Shown in pieces: positions 1 through 6,399 of a stretch of 16,368 nucleotides of DNA. The position numbers were made by a program, and so were the translations under genes. The stretch covers positions 1 through 16,368 of the forward strand of contig CAZFLM010000111.1 in assembly GCA_964519955.1 (NCBI GenBank), written 5' to 3'. Numbering within the stretch: position 1 is the first letter of the stretch; every line of letters begins with the position of its first letter. The stretch is from CAZFLM01 sp964519955. GTDB lineage: Bacteria; Armatimonadota; Chthonomonadetes; Chthonomonadales; CAJBBX01. The notes below the pieces were generated by a model. The model saw nothing but the letters and a program-made list of their open reading frames with translations, was not told the DNA's origin and made no database searches.

Positions 1-836
1 ACCACGAACGCGGCGTGTCCCTCGTTCAGGTGGCACACGTCCGGGTCGATGCCCAACTCCTGCAGCGCTGCCCACCCGCCGAAGCCGAGCACGACCTCCT
101 GGATCAGGCGCCGCTCCAGGCCGCCGGCGTAGAGGGTTGCAGTAATGCCGCGGTCCCACGGGCTGTTGAGGGGGTCGTTGCTGTCGAGCAGGTAGAGGGT
201 CACCGTGCCGATCTGGGCGCACCAGACGCGCAGCCGGAGGGAACGCCCCGGTAGGCCGAGTTCCACGCGGAGCCAGCCGCCCTCGGGGTCCTGCACGGGC
301 GTGACGGGGAGGCTGGTGGGGTCGTTGTACGGGTACGCCTCCATCTGCGCTCGCTCGAGGGAGAGAGACTGGCGGAAGTAGCCCTGCTGGTACATGAGGC
401 CGATGCCCACGAGCGGCACGCCCATGTCACTGGCGGTCTTCAGGTGGTCGCCTGCCAGGATGCCGAGGCCGCCGGAGTAGATGGGCAGCGCCTCGGACAG
501 GCCGAACTCCATGCTGAAGTAGGCCACCGCGCCGAGCTTCTCGCGTGCCGGGTGCTTGTTGAACCAGCACGGCTTCTCCATCAGCGCGTAGCGCTGCGCG
601 AGCGCCTTCTCGACCTCGGCCAGGATCTCGGGGTCCTTGGACGCCTCCAGAAGCTGCATGTCGGTCGCGTTCTGCAGGATGAGGTACGGGTTGTGCGTGC
701 ACTCCCAGGCTACGGGATCGAGCAACTCCCAGACCCGGTCGGACATCTCGCTGCCCATCCAGCGCAGATCTTGGGCTAGCTCGGTCAGGCCCTCAAGGCC
801 GTGGGGCAGAGAGCGGCTCTGGAACGGCGTAAGCAT
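1..836 (-). CDS. glgP: Alpha-glucan (glycogen/maltodextrin) phosphorylase, N-terminal part, runs off left edge
   Basis: Phosphorolytic enzyme that releases glucose-1-phosphate from cytosolic alpha-1,4-glucan; family GT35, the long bacterial type with an N-terminal DUF3417 domain. Translated by hand: 278 residues are visible from ATG at 836. The DUF3417-like segment is about residues 10-95. The phosphorylase core begins at about 105 with AYFSMEFGLSEALPIYSGGL and continues with AGDHLK; HLNEGHAAF lies at about 269-277, just before the edge. Family proteins are usually above 700 residues, so most of the gene lies outside. A strong Shine-Dalgarno sequence (AGGAGG, 6 nt before ATG) fixes the start. 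A promoter at 899-928 gives a leader of about 55 nt. The window shows no other glycogen gene. The identification is secure; the exact glucan substrate is not visible. Confidence 0.93.
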   Translation of the reverse strand, partial: MLTPFQSRSLPHGLEGLTELAQDLRWMGSEMSDRVWELLDPVAWECTHNPYLILQNATDMQLLEASKDPEILAEVEKALAQRYALMEKPCWFNKHPAREKLGAVAYFSMEFGLSEALPIYSGGLGILAGDHLKTASDMGVPLVGIGLMYQQGYFRQSLSLERAQMEAYPYNDPTSLPVTPVQDPEGGWLRVELGLPGRSLRLRVWCAQIGTVTLYLLDSNDPLNSPWDRGITATLYAGGLERRLIQEVVLGFGGWAALQELGIDPDVCHLNEGHAAFV

Positions 837-898
837 GCAAGGCCTCCTGTCGGCGCGCTGTGCTCGGGTCCCAGCTCCAGGGGCACCGCGCCAGCCGC

Positions 899-928
899 AT
901 TACACTCTGTATCGGGGCATGGTGTCAA
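899..928 (-). promoter_or_regulatory. Promoter P1 (sigma70-type) for glgP
   Basis: On the minus strand TTGACA (928-923), an 18-bp spacer and TGTAAT (904-899). Expected start of transcription is near 892, about 55 nt before the glgP ATG. The -35 and most of the spacer are identical to promoter P2. Confidence 0.75.
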
Positions 929-931
929 GCG
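910..931. repeat. 22-bp direct repeat, copy 1 (within P1)
   Basis: Plus strand begins TATCGGGGCATGG and continues TGTCAAGCG, identical over 22 bp to 1628-1649. It covers the -35 hexamer and most of the promoter spacer. The copies are 718 bp apart in the same orientation and bracket the DUF6883/DUF4926-like gene pair. Beyond the perfect block, GCATTA and the -10 region are also similar. Confidence 0.9.
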
Positions 932-958
932 CACCGTGCTTTTGGGTCTCTGAGGAGA

Positions 959-1195
959 CTACTGGGGACTGGCCGCGAGCATCCGGGCATGGGCCAGATC
1001 GCGCGCACCGATCGCCCTCACCTGATCGGCACGAAGCGTTGCGACCGCGGCGGTCTGCCCAGTGAGGGTGGCGAACTCCACTTCGTACGCCGCGCCGTCC
1101 CGATAGATGTGCACGACCGTCCCGACGTCTCCCGCAACCAGGGACTCGGCGGGCATGTCGCTCGTCAGCACGATCCTGTCATGTTCGCGGATCAT
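959..1195 (-). CDS. DUF4926-like small protein (candidate antitoxin/immunity partner)
   Basis: 78 residues. The pattern REHDRIVLT...D.PAESLVAGDVGTVVHIY...AYEVEF...TGQTAAVATLRADQVR matches what I recall of DUF4926: a small all-beta, SH3-like protein with conserved GDVGTVVH and YEVEF. No signal peptide or membrane segment. It lies 13 nt after the stop of the DUF6883-like gene. Its Shine-Dalgarno GGAG overlaps that stop (TAAGGAG, 9-10 nt before ATG), so the two genes are co-transcribed and probably translationally coupled. DUF4926 proteins are often encoded beside DUF6883 proteins. An antitoxin or immunity role is inferred from size and pairing only. Confidence 0.75.
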   Translation of the reverse strand: MIREHDRIVLTSDMPAESLVAGDVGTVVHIYRDGAAYEVEFATLTGQTAAVATLRADQVRAIGARDLAHARMLAASPQ

Positions 1196-1208
1196 CGGGT
1201 GCGTCTCC

Positions 1209-1562
1209 TTACCAGATGGGATGTGCCGTCACCAGGCGAGGCGCGCCTGAGATCGGCCTCCCCTCGTCGTCCGTGTCGACGATCCAGACGGTCCTCAGAT
1301 TGGGCGCTCGACCATCGGCGGCCGCCAACGGACCATCCACTGAGTACCTGACGCCATAGGGCGACTCGGCGACACGCGCGACCTGGTTCCGCAGCGCATG
1401 GTCCCGGAGAGCCGAGGCCAACACGCGCCAGTTGCCCCGATCGAAGCCGAACGCAGCGAAGAACGCGCACTTCGGCCCGCCATCGGGGTGGTCCGGATTG
1501 AGGAGGTAGTCGACCACCTTGCTTCGGTCGACTACCGCGGCCTCCGCGTTCGGCAGCATCAT
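1209..1562 (-). CDS. DUF6883-like protein (candidate toxin of a two-gene module)
   Basis: 117 residues with no signal peptide. Visible motifs: LPNAEAAVVDRSKVVDYLLN at about 3-22, then NPDHPDGGPKCAFFAAFGF, W..LASALRDHA, and a C-terminal strand-rich part ending VRYSVDGPL..DGR...RTVWIVD...PRLVTAHP. This fits my recollection of DUF6883: a small domain with YLLNP.H..G..KA.FF..GF and a terminal TVWIV...PRLVTAYP. The same fold pattern (central H/K, terminal LVTAYP strand) recalls BECR-type RNase toxins such as EndoU-like domains, but that is inference. RBS GAGG lies 5 nt before the first of two tandem ATGs. Transcribed from P2 and followed by the DUF4926-like gene. Confidence 0.7.
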   Translation of the reverse strand: MMLPNAEAAVVDRSKVVDYLLNPDHPDGGPKCAFFAAFGFDRGNWRVLASALRDHALRNQVARVAESPYGVRYSVDGPLAAADGRAPNLRTVWIVDTDDEGRPISGAPRLVTAHPIW

Positions 1563-1616
1563 GCGTGCCTCTTCAGTGCGCCGCAGTCGCGTGGTTCGCC
1601 GTTACCCACCACGCGC

Positions 1617-1646
1617 ATTAGACACTCTATCGGGGCATGGTGTCAA
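1617..1646 (-). promoter_or_regulatory. Promoter P2 (sigma70-type) for the DUF6883/DUF4926-like pair
   Basis: Minus strand TTGACA (1646-1641), an 18-bp spacer and TCTAAT (1622-1617). Predicted start is near 1610, about 48 nt before the ATG at 1562. The -35 and spacer are shared with P1. Confidence 0.72.
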
Positions 1647-1649
1647 GCG
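1628..1649. repeat. 22-bp direct repeat, copy 2 (within P2)
   Basis: Identical to 910-931 over 22 bp and in the same orientation. Outside it the flanks diverge quickly (CACCGTGC versus TCTCTACG), so the similarity is bounded rather than the trace of a long duplication. Confidence 0.9.
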
Positions 1650-1678
1650 TCTCTACGCGAGAAGACGACCTGGTAACG

Positions 1679-3322
1679 TTACCGGGGCGTCACGGTCGCC
1701 TCCAGCCGGTCCTTGTTCTCCGGCGCGCGGAACTCGACGGTGCAGTCCGCGAAGCGGAACCGCGCCACGTCGGGCGGGCCGAGGAATGGCTGCAGCGCCT
1801 CCGAAACGCGCGCGTCGGTGAACTGGTCGACCACCACCCAGCGGCCCGGCAGCGCCTTCGTCGAGTGCTGGTCGTGGAGGCGGCGCGCGATGACGCAGGT
1901 CGCGCCTGTCGCCACGCGCCTGGCGATGTCGCGGAACGTTGCTTCCGAGAGCGCGTGCCCGCACACGATGAAGCACTCGACGCCGTCCAGCACCTTCCCC
2001 GTGACGCGGTGGTCGAACACGGCCACGCTGTCGATGGGCACGAGCATCGGCCAGTTGTTCTCCGGGTAGGTGGCCCCGTTGTTCAGCGAGATGGCTCCGC
2101 GCCGCAGCGAGCCGTGGGTCAGGATCGGCCACACGTCGAGCCACTCGGCGCTGATGTCGTCCATCGGGTGCTGCTTGTTGCCGAGCAGGCGGTCGCGGAA
2201 GCTGGAGCCCCGCTGGCCCCACGCGCCGTCCGGCAGCCGCACGATGGCGACGCGCGGGCGGTAGTCGCGCCAATCGATGGTGCGCGGGTGGTTCGGCACG
2301 TACGACGTGTAGAACTCCTTCACCGCCTTGCCGTGCTTGGTCAGCTCGAACCCATCGCCCTTCACGCGGATGAGCGAGCCGGTGGGGTCGGCGTCCGGGT
2401 GGCGCGAGGCGTCGCCGGGGTAGTCCAGGTTCTCCACGTAGACCGCGTCCGCTCCGAGCCAGTAGCCGAGCAGAAGCGCGGATCGCAGCTCATCGGTGGA
2501 GTGGCCCGGGTAGCCGGCCTTGCCCCAGAGGTCCGGGCTGATCCAGAGCTTCGCGCCCTGCTCGCGGTACTGCAGCGCGGCGCCCATGGCGATGGAGGCG
2601 ATGACCACGCTGAAGTTCTCCTTCAGCACCTTCGGCGTCACCGTCCACCCGGCGCGGGCGTAGATGTGGAACAGGTCCGGCCACACGTCCTCCGTGAACA
2701 GCGTCAGCTTCCCCTGGTAGTGGGCGCGGATGGACTTGCACGCATCGACCAGCCGCTCGTAAGCCGGCTCCATCGCCATGCCGTCCACGTTCGCGAGTTG
2801 CGGCGCGTCGTGCGGCGTGCCGCCCGGCGCGGTGCAGAACTGGTGGCTGGTGAGCTGCATGTGCTCCGTCTCGTCGTAGGTGACGCCCAGGAGCGCGGGC
2901 TTGCCGCCCTCCGCCGGCGCCAGCAGCGGCGTGAGCCACTCCATCCGCAGGTCCCAGCGGTGCGTGCCGTCCGGCTGCGCGAACTCGTTGCCCCCCGGCG
3001 TGAACTCGGCGGACTTGACGAAGTTGGGGAACTCGTTGTTCAGCGTGTAGGCCATTCCGTGGGCGCGCATGGCCTTGTCGATCCGCAGCAGGTTCGCCGC
3101 CATCTGCTCGGAGGTCGGCTGCGGGTTGATGTGCACCACGTAGAGGCCGATGCCCATGTCTTTGAGCATCTGCCAGTAGGCTTGCGAGTCCCAGGGGTCG
3201 TGGCTGGGTCCGCCATCGAGGAAGCACCCGTCGACTCCCAGCAGCACGGGGTGGTTGGGCTTCGGCGCGGGCGCGGCGAACGCGGCAGCGAGTGCGGCGG
3301 CGGCGAGGCAGGCGATCAGCAT
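1679..3322 (-). CDS. Secreted TIM-barrel glycoside-hydrolase-like protein, family not recognised
   Basis: 547 residues. A signal peptide is visible at the N-terminus (ACLAAAALAAAFAAPAPA-like, cleavage about residue 17-20), so it is exported. The body looks like a (beta/alpha)8 glycosidase: GVDGCFLDGGPSHDPW near 29-44, GLYVVHINPQ near 59-68, acidic strand ends TYDETEH (148-154), LFTEDVWPD (208-216), SPDLWG (262-267) and AVYVENLDYPG (293-303). E151/E153 and E297 are the best candidates for the acid/base and nucleophile. The C-terminal third (about 445-490; CFIVCGHALS, ATGATCVIA) resembles the GATase-like/trimerisation domain that follows GH42-type barrels. RBS GGAGG lies 10 nt upstream. Preceded by promoter P3. 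Substrate unknown; a non-enzymatic paralogue is possible. Confidence 0.7.
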   Translation of the reverse strand: MLIACLAAAALAAAFAAPAPKPNHPVLLGVDGCFLDGGPSHDPWDSQAYWQMLKDMGIGLYVVHINPQPTSEQMAANLLRIDKAMRAHGMAYTLNNEFPNFVKSAEFTPGGNEFAQPDGTHRWDLRMEWLTPLLAPAEGGKPALLGVTYDETEHMQLTSHQFCTAPGGTPHDAPQLANVDGMAMEPAYERLVDACKSIRAHYQGKLTLFTEDVWPDLFHIYARAGWTVTPKVLKENFSVVIASIAMGAALQYREQGAKLWISPDLWGKAGYPGHSTDELRSALLLGYWLGADAVYVENLDYPGDASRHPDADPTGSLIRVKGDGFELTKHGKAVKEFYTSYVPNHPRTIDWRDYRPRVAIVRLPDGAWGQRGSSFRDRLLGNKQHPMDDISAEWLDVWPILTHGSLRRGAISLNNGATYPENNWPMLVPIDSVAVFDHRVTGKVLDGVECFIVCGHALSEATFRDIARRVATGATCVIARRLHDQHSTKALPGRWVVVDQFTDARVSEALQPFLGPPDVARFRFADCTVEFRAPENKDRLEATVTPR

Positions 3323-3363
3323 GGGTGGGTGTCCTCCAGGATGGGCGACGCTGTGCTGGAGGC

Positions 3364-3393
3364 ATTACACGCCGCTCCGGCGCCCGGTGTCAA
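3364..3393 (-). promoter_or_regulatory. Promoter P3 (sigma70-type) for the secreted glycosidase-like gene
   Basis: Minus strand TTGACA (3393-3388), an 18-bp GC-rich spacer and TGTAAT (3369-3364), giving a leader of about 35 nt. It has the same hexamers and spacing as P1, but an unrelated spacer. The -35 box contains the TGA stop codon of the upstream SLH gene. Confidence 0.72.
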
Positions 3394-3788
3394 GTACCTG
3401 ACGGCTTCTTCGGCGCTTTCGGGACGGCTTTGGCCGCCATACGTATCTCGGCGGCAAACTCGGTGCGGAGGCGGCTGAGCGCCCTGCGCACCTCGGGGGT
3501 CACCTTGCGCCGGTCTTCGGGCTTCGAGCTGGCTGCGAGGGAGGCGATCTTGCGAGAGGACCAGTCCACTGCGACAGCGAACTCATAGCGAGTCGCTTCG
3601 ATCAGCCTCTTGCTCCAGCAACTCCGCACATCGAGAGACGTCGCCACCCCGGCTCGGACCAGAGTCGCGTAGGTCCTGTAGGCCCAGTGGCCGCGCGGAA
3701 CGTCCGTGAACGCGCGCGGCAGGCTGTGCTGGCCCGAGGCGGTGCCAACCGCCAGCAGCATGAGTGCGGCAGCGATCGCTCGCTTCAT
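3390..3788 (-). CDS. Small secreted S-layer-homology (SLH) domain protein
   Basis: 132 residues from ATG at 3788. This start is chosen over the ATG at 3830 because GGAAGG lies 8 nt upstream and a clean signal peptide follows (KRAIAAALMLLAVGTASG, cleavage about residue 19). The mature protein opens with one SLH-like unit: FTDVPRGHWAYRTYATLVRAGVA, then the TRYEFAVAV block that ends SLH repeats in Armatimonadota and Deinococcus-type S-layer proteins. The middle of the repeat (usually GYPDGTF) is replaced by LDVRSCWSKRLIE, so it is degenerate. The C-terminal half is a charged, probably helical or coiled-coil segment ending in a KAPKKP tail. Likely cell-wall or outer-membrane associated. One SLH unit is fewer than the usual three, so anchoring alone is doubtful. 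Confidence 0.72.
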   Translation of the reverse strand: MKRAIAAALMLLAVGTASGQHSLPRAFTDVPRGHWAYRTYATLVRAGVATSLDVRSCWSKRLIEATRYEFAVAVDWSSRKIASLAASSKPEDRRKVTPEVRRALSRLRTEFAAEIRMAAKAVPKAPKKPSGT

Positions 3789-3893
3789 CGGCGTGCCCTT
3801 CCGGTTGCTCTGCTGCGAACTGAACATCAAGACGATCTCTCACACCGGGTCGTTCGGCCCAATCGGCGGGCGGACGGTGCGCGCGATCCTCGG

Positions 3894-4685
3894 TTACGCC
3901 TTGTCGCTCTCGCTCGCGCGCAGCAGGAGCGCCTCGTCGGCGGGGGCGGCGCCGGAAGCCGGGCGGAGAAGCGTGCCGTCCGGCGCGCCGGCGGGGCGGA
4001 GGAGGAGCGAGGCGGCTTGCTCCTGACGCACCCGTTCGCGGAGGGCGGGGAGGCAGGCTTGAGCGGCTTCGCGCGTCACTCGATCCCTGCGCCCGGCTCG
4101 CTTCCCTGCAGCCAGCTCCTCTACCGCGGGGACGAAGCGCTCGTCGCCGATCTGCTGGAGGGATCGGAGGATGGCTTCGACGAGGATCTCGTCCTTGCCC
4201 CGCAGGAGACAGAGGAGGGCGTCGCGCTGCGGGTCGGTTAGGAGGTGAGCATCGGAGGCGTGGAGCTTGGGGAGGAGACGCGTGAGCGCGGCAGCGGCAG
4301 CCTCTGCGGTCGAAGCCGGATAGGAGAGGTGGCCGCGTACGCCGGCCGCGATCTCTGCGAGCGGTCCGATCGATCCCACGGCGCCTACCTTCGCCGCCCT
4401 CAGGGCCAGGGATCGGCGGTTGAGGAACCATGCCAGGGCCATGCCGCACCAACTGAGAAGCATGGCCAGCCCGAATCCGTCGGGGATGTGCGTCCAGTCG
4501 CCAGTCGCGATCGCTCGCACCAGGTACGCAGCCACGCACGCAAGCACAAGGCTGCGGTACAGCCACTCGAATGCGCGCGTGGACCTGGCCCGCCACCGCG
4601 CCTCCCGCGACAGCGCCGCCACCAGGGCGTCCGTATCGGCCGGGTCATCGGCGGTTCGTGCGGTTCCGACGTCCTGGTCGGCCAT
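3894..4685 (-). CDS. Two-TM membrane protein with HEAT-like repeats and LLRPA tail
   Basis: 263 residues. A polar, Asp-rich N-terminus is followed by two hydrophobic segments (about 42-60, VLACVAAYLVRAIA; about 72-88, LAMLLSWCGMALAWFL), then helical repeats that look like degenerate HEAT units (about 128-142, 152-176 and 176-218; DEILVEAILRSLQQIGDERF is the clearest). The C-terminus carries three spaced copies of LLRPA/LLRAS (about 227-257). It begins 12 nt after the RhaD-like stop, with GAGGA of its ribosome-binding site overlapping that stop (TGAGGA), so it is co-transcribed with the aldolase gene. The function is not recognised; a membrane-tethered scaffold is the most that can be said. 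Confidence 0.65.
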   Translation of the reverse strand: MADQDVGTARTADDPADTDALVAALSREARWRARSTRAFEWLYRSLVLACVAAYLVRAIATGDWTHIPDGFGLAMLLSWCGMALAWFLNRRSLALRAAKVGAVGSIGPLAEIAAGVRGHLSYPASTAEAAAAALTRLLPKLHASDAHLLTDPQRDALLCLLRGKDEILVEAILRSLQQIGDERFVPAVEELAAGKRAGRRDRVTREAAQACLPALRERVRQEQAASLLLRPAGAPDGTLLRPASGAAPADEALLLRASESDKA

Positions 4686-4697
4686 GGATCGGCGTCC

Positions 4698-5522
4698 TCA
4701 GAAGACGGTCTGCTTGATGCCGAACGTATCGCAGATCTGGCGGATCTCGGCGTCCGAGAGGCCGTCGGCGATGCCGCTGTTGCAGAGGTTCAGGTACTCG
4801 TAGCGCGCGCCCACCTCGGCGTACTCGATGCGGTCGCAGGCACGCTTGACGGACGTGTCGGACCGGGCCATCACGCCGTGCTTCGCCCAGAGCGCTACCC
4901 GGTGCCCGCGGAGCTGCTCGATGTTGGCGTCCATCAACTGCTGCGAGCCCGGCACCGCGAAGGGGACGAACCCCACGCCCTCCGGCAGGTTCACGATCGA
5001 CTCCGGCTGCCAGCGCAGGATGTGCCGGTTGAGGTACGGGCCGTTCTGGTAGCGCGCGATGTGGCTCAGGTAGGTGAGGTGCAGCGGCTGTGCGTGGATG
5101 AGCGCGTGGAAGTTGTGGCCCTCGCGCACCACCTGGTCGCGGTGGACTGCCAGATGCGAGTTGAACTCCGACGTGAGGTTCGCGAAGAGGCGCTTCGGCG
5201 ACGTGTAGAGCTTCGCGTGGATGCCGTCCGGCTCGATCTGCACGAAGCCGAGGTTGGCCTCCGGGTCGTTGCCCACCTCGCGCAGGCGCCGGCCGGAGCC
5301 GGTGCAGAGCAGGCTGCCGCCGACCAACTCCGGCGCCGGGGCGGGCAGCTCGATGGTCTCCACGTTCGGGAACTCGCGGCGCGGGTCGATGGGCCAGGCC
5401 ATGTAGGTGGAGATGTTGCCCGCCGCGCCCTCGCTGGCCTCGATCTCGGCAAGGCGGTGGCCGGCCTGACCGATGAGTTCCATCAGCTCGGATAGGTCGG
5501 GGAAGGGCGCGTCGAGTGGCAT
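4698..5522 (-). CDS. Class II aldolase, rhamnulose-1-phosphate aldolase (RhaD)-like, with a substituted zinc ligand
   Basis: 274 residues, the same length as E. coli RhaD, from ATG at 5522. AAGGAG lies 6 nt upstream and excludes longer in-frame starts. RhaD cleaves L-rhamnulose-1-phosphate to DHAP and L-lactaldehyde with Zn2+. Visible family marks: EGAAGNIS (31-38), TGSGR (74-78), PEANLG (87-92), TSEFNSH (117-123), PEGVGFVP (180-187), PGSQQ, and KHGV (214-217). By alignment with E. coli, Glu117, Glu171, His141 and His212 correspond to E119, E174, H143 and H215. The second zinc histidine (E. coli His143) is Gln145 (IHAQPLH). Cytosolic. No rhamnose kinase or isomerase is nearby. It may be a catalytically altered class II aldolase/adducin-like protein. 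Confidence 0.82.
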   Translation of the reverse strand: MPLDAPFPDLSELMELIGQAGHRLAEIEASEGAAGNISTYMAWPIDPRREFPNVETIELPAPAPELVGGSLLCTGSGRRLREVGNDPEANLGFVQIEPDGIHAKLYTSPKRLFANLTSEFNSHLAVHRDQVVREGHNFHALIHAQPLHLTYLSHIARYQNGPYLNRHILRWQPESIVNLPEGVGFVPFAVPGSQQLMDANIEQLRGHRVALWAKHGVMARSDTSVKRACDRIEYAEVGARYEYLNLCNSGIADGLSDAEIRQICDTFGIKQTVF

Positions 5523-5832
5523 GGCGATCTCCTTGGGCACATGCTCGCGGCCGGGCCGCGGTCGCCGCAACGTTCCAGCGCCGGCGGGCGATTCCCTGCC
5601 GCGTGCGAGGAGGATCACAAGGAGCGCGTGCTGTGCGTCACGGCCGGTGGCGCGCCGCAACGGCGGACAGGCCCGGATGAATGGGGAGAGAGGATGTACG
5701 CGTGGCGGGCTCGACCAGAACTGCCGGCGGCAGGCCGGCGGTCCGGGGAGGATGCGCGCCTCCGTGTGCGGCATGTCCGAGGCGGTCGGCCCGCGCGGGC
5801 GTCGTCACCGAGAGAACGCTCAACGTGTCAGG
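5523..5832. other. 310-nt intergenic stretch without a recognisable gene
   Basis: Holds the leader of the RhaD-like gene. Open frames on both strands here read as biased GC-rich shadow (strings of R, G and P) without family signal. No convincing promoter was found. A 12-bp palindrome GCCCGCGCGGGC at 5789-5800, about 35 nt past the stop of the TOPRIM-like gene, lacks a T-tract. Confidence 0.6.
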
Positions 5833-6399
5833 TCATGCGCCCATGCGCTTCTTGAGCGCGTGCCAGTTCACGCAGGACCATTGGAGCGACGGAGGAAGCG
5901 TGAGCCTCTCTCGCCCTAGGCACGCGTTCGCCAACCTCCGCGCGGCCTGAGCGACCTCCTTCGGCTTGCCGACGCGCGGCCCCTCCTGGCTCTCATCCGT
6001 TGATCCGGTGTTCAGGAACTCAATCCAGTTCTCTAGTCGGTCCTTGGCGAAGGCGAACACCACCCCATCGAAGTCCTCGCGCGAGATGCCACGGCGCTTG
6101 GCCTCAGCCCAGAACACCTCTCGAAGCGCGTCGCCATCCGGCATGTCATGGTCGAGGTCAGCCCACACCATCAGCGTCGTGCTGCTGCCGGCTTCGAGAC
6201 AGGCTTGGAGTTCATCCGGCATCGTGGCGATCAGTTCGGATCTTCCTCCCGATCCAAGCAAGCGAACGACGTTGTTCCCCTCCCAAGGGCGTATCCAGTC
6301 GGGCTTCAGGCTCCTGATCAACCTGTTGATGAACACGGGGTCCACGCTGTGGCCTCTGAGCCCCTCATGCATGCACAGAATCTGGGTGCGGTTATGCAT
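5833..6399 (-). CDS. Small TOPRIM-like protein, partner of the upstream AAA ATPase (candidate nuclease effector)
   Basis: 188 residues from ATG at 6399, with AGGGGA 7 nt upstream. The start codon lies inside the ATPase gene end (ATGCATAA, 8-nt overlap), so translation is coupled. TOPRIM-like signs: an early strand with a conserved glutamate (ILCMHEG, E12), then VWADLDHDMPD (78-88), which resembles the metal-binding DxD step (D81, D83, D85), followed by a helix and the strand FDGVVFAFA. A further strong motif, KDRLENWIEFL (119-129), then TDESQEGPRV, and the tail PPSLQWSCVNW, look family-specific. This does not match the DUF4435 length of PARIS AriB or the RloB pattern exactly, though the logic is the same. 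DNA or tRNA cleavage is inferred only. A DUF4276-like assignment is another possibility. Confidence 0.62.
   Translation of the reverse strand: MHNRTQILCMHEGLRGHSVDPVFINRLIRSLKPDWIRPWEGNNVVRLLGSGGRSELIATMPDELQACLEAGSSTTLMVWADLDHDMPDGDALREVFWAEAKRRGISREDFDGVVFAFAKDRLENWIEFLNTGSTDESQEGPRVGKPKEVAQAARRLANACLGRERLTLPPSLQWSCVNWHALKKRMGA

Noticed and set aside
1637..3478. Long plus-strand open frame (613 codons) opposite the secreted glycosidase-like gene
   Set aside because: Codes for a biased V/R/H/A-rich sequence without family motifs. The minus strand has a signal peptide, promoter, RBS and plausible protein, so this is antisense shadow of GC-rich codons.
5523..5774. Upstream extension of the aldolase frame
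   Set aside because: AAGGAG 6 nt before ATG 5522 and the match to RhaD length place the start there; the extension is unlike any aldolase N-terminus.
5789..5800. GCCCGCGCGGGC palindrome as a terminator of the TOPRIM-like gene
   Set aside because: No loop and no following T-tract; in such GC-rich DNA a short palindrome of this type is expected by chance.
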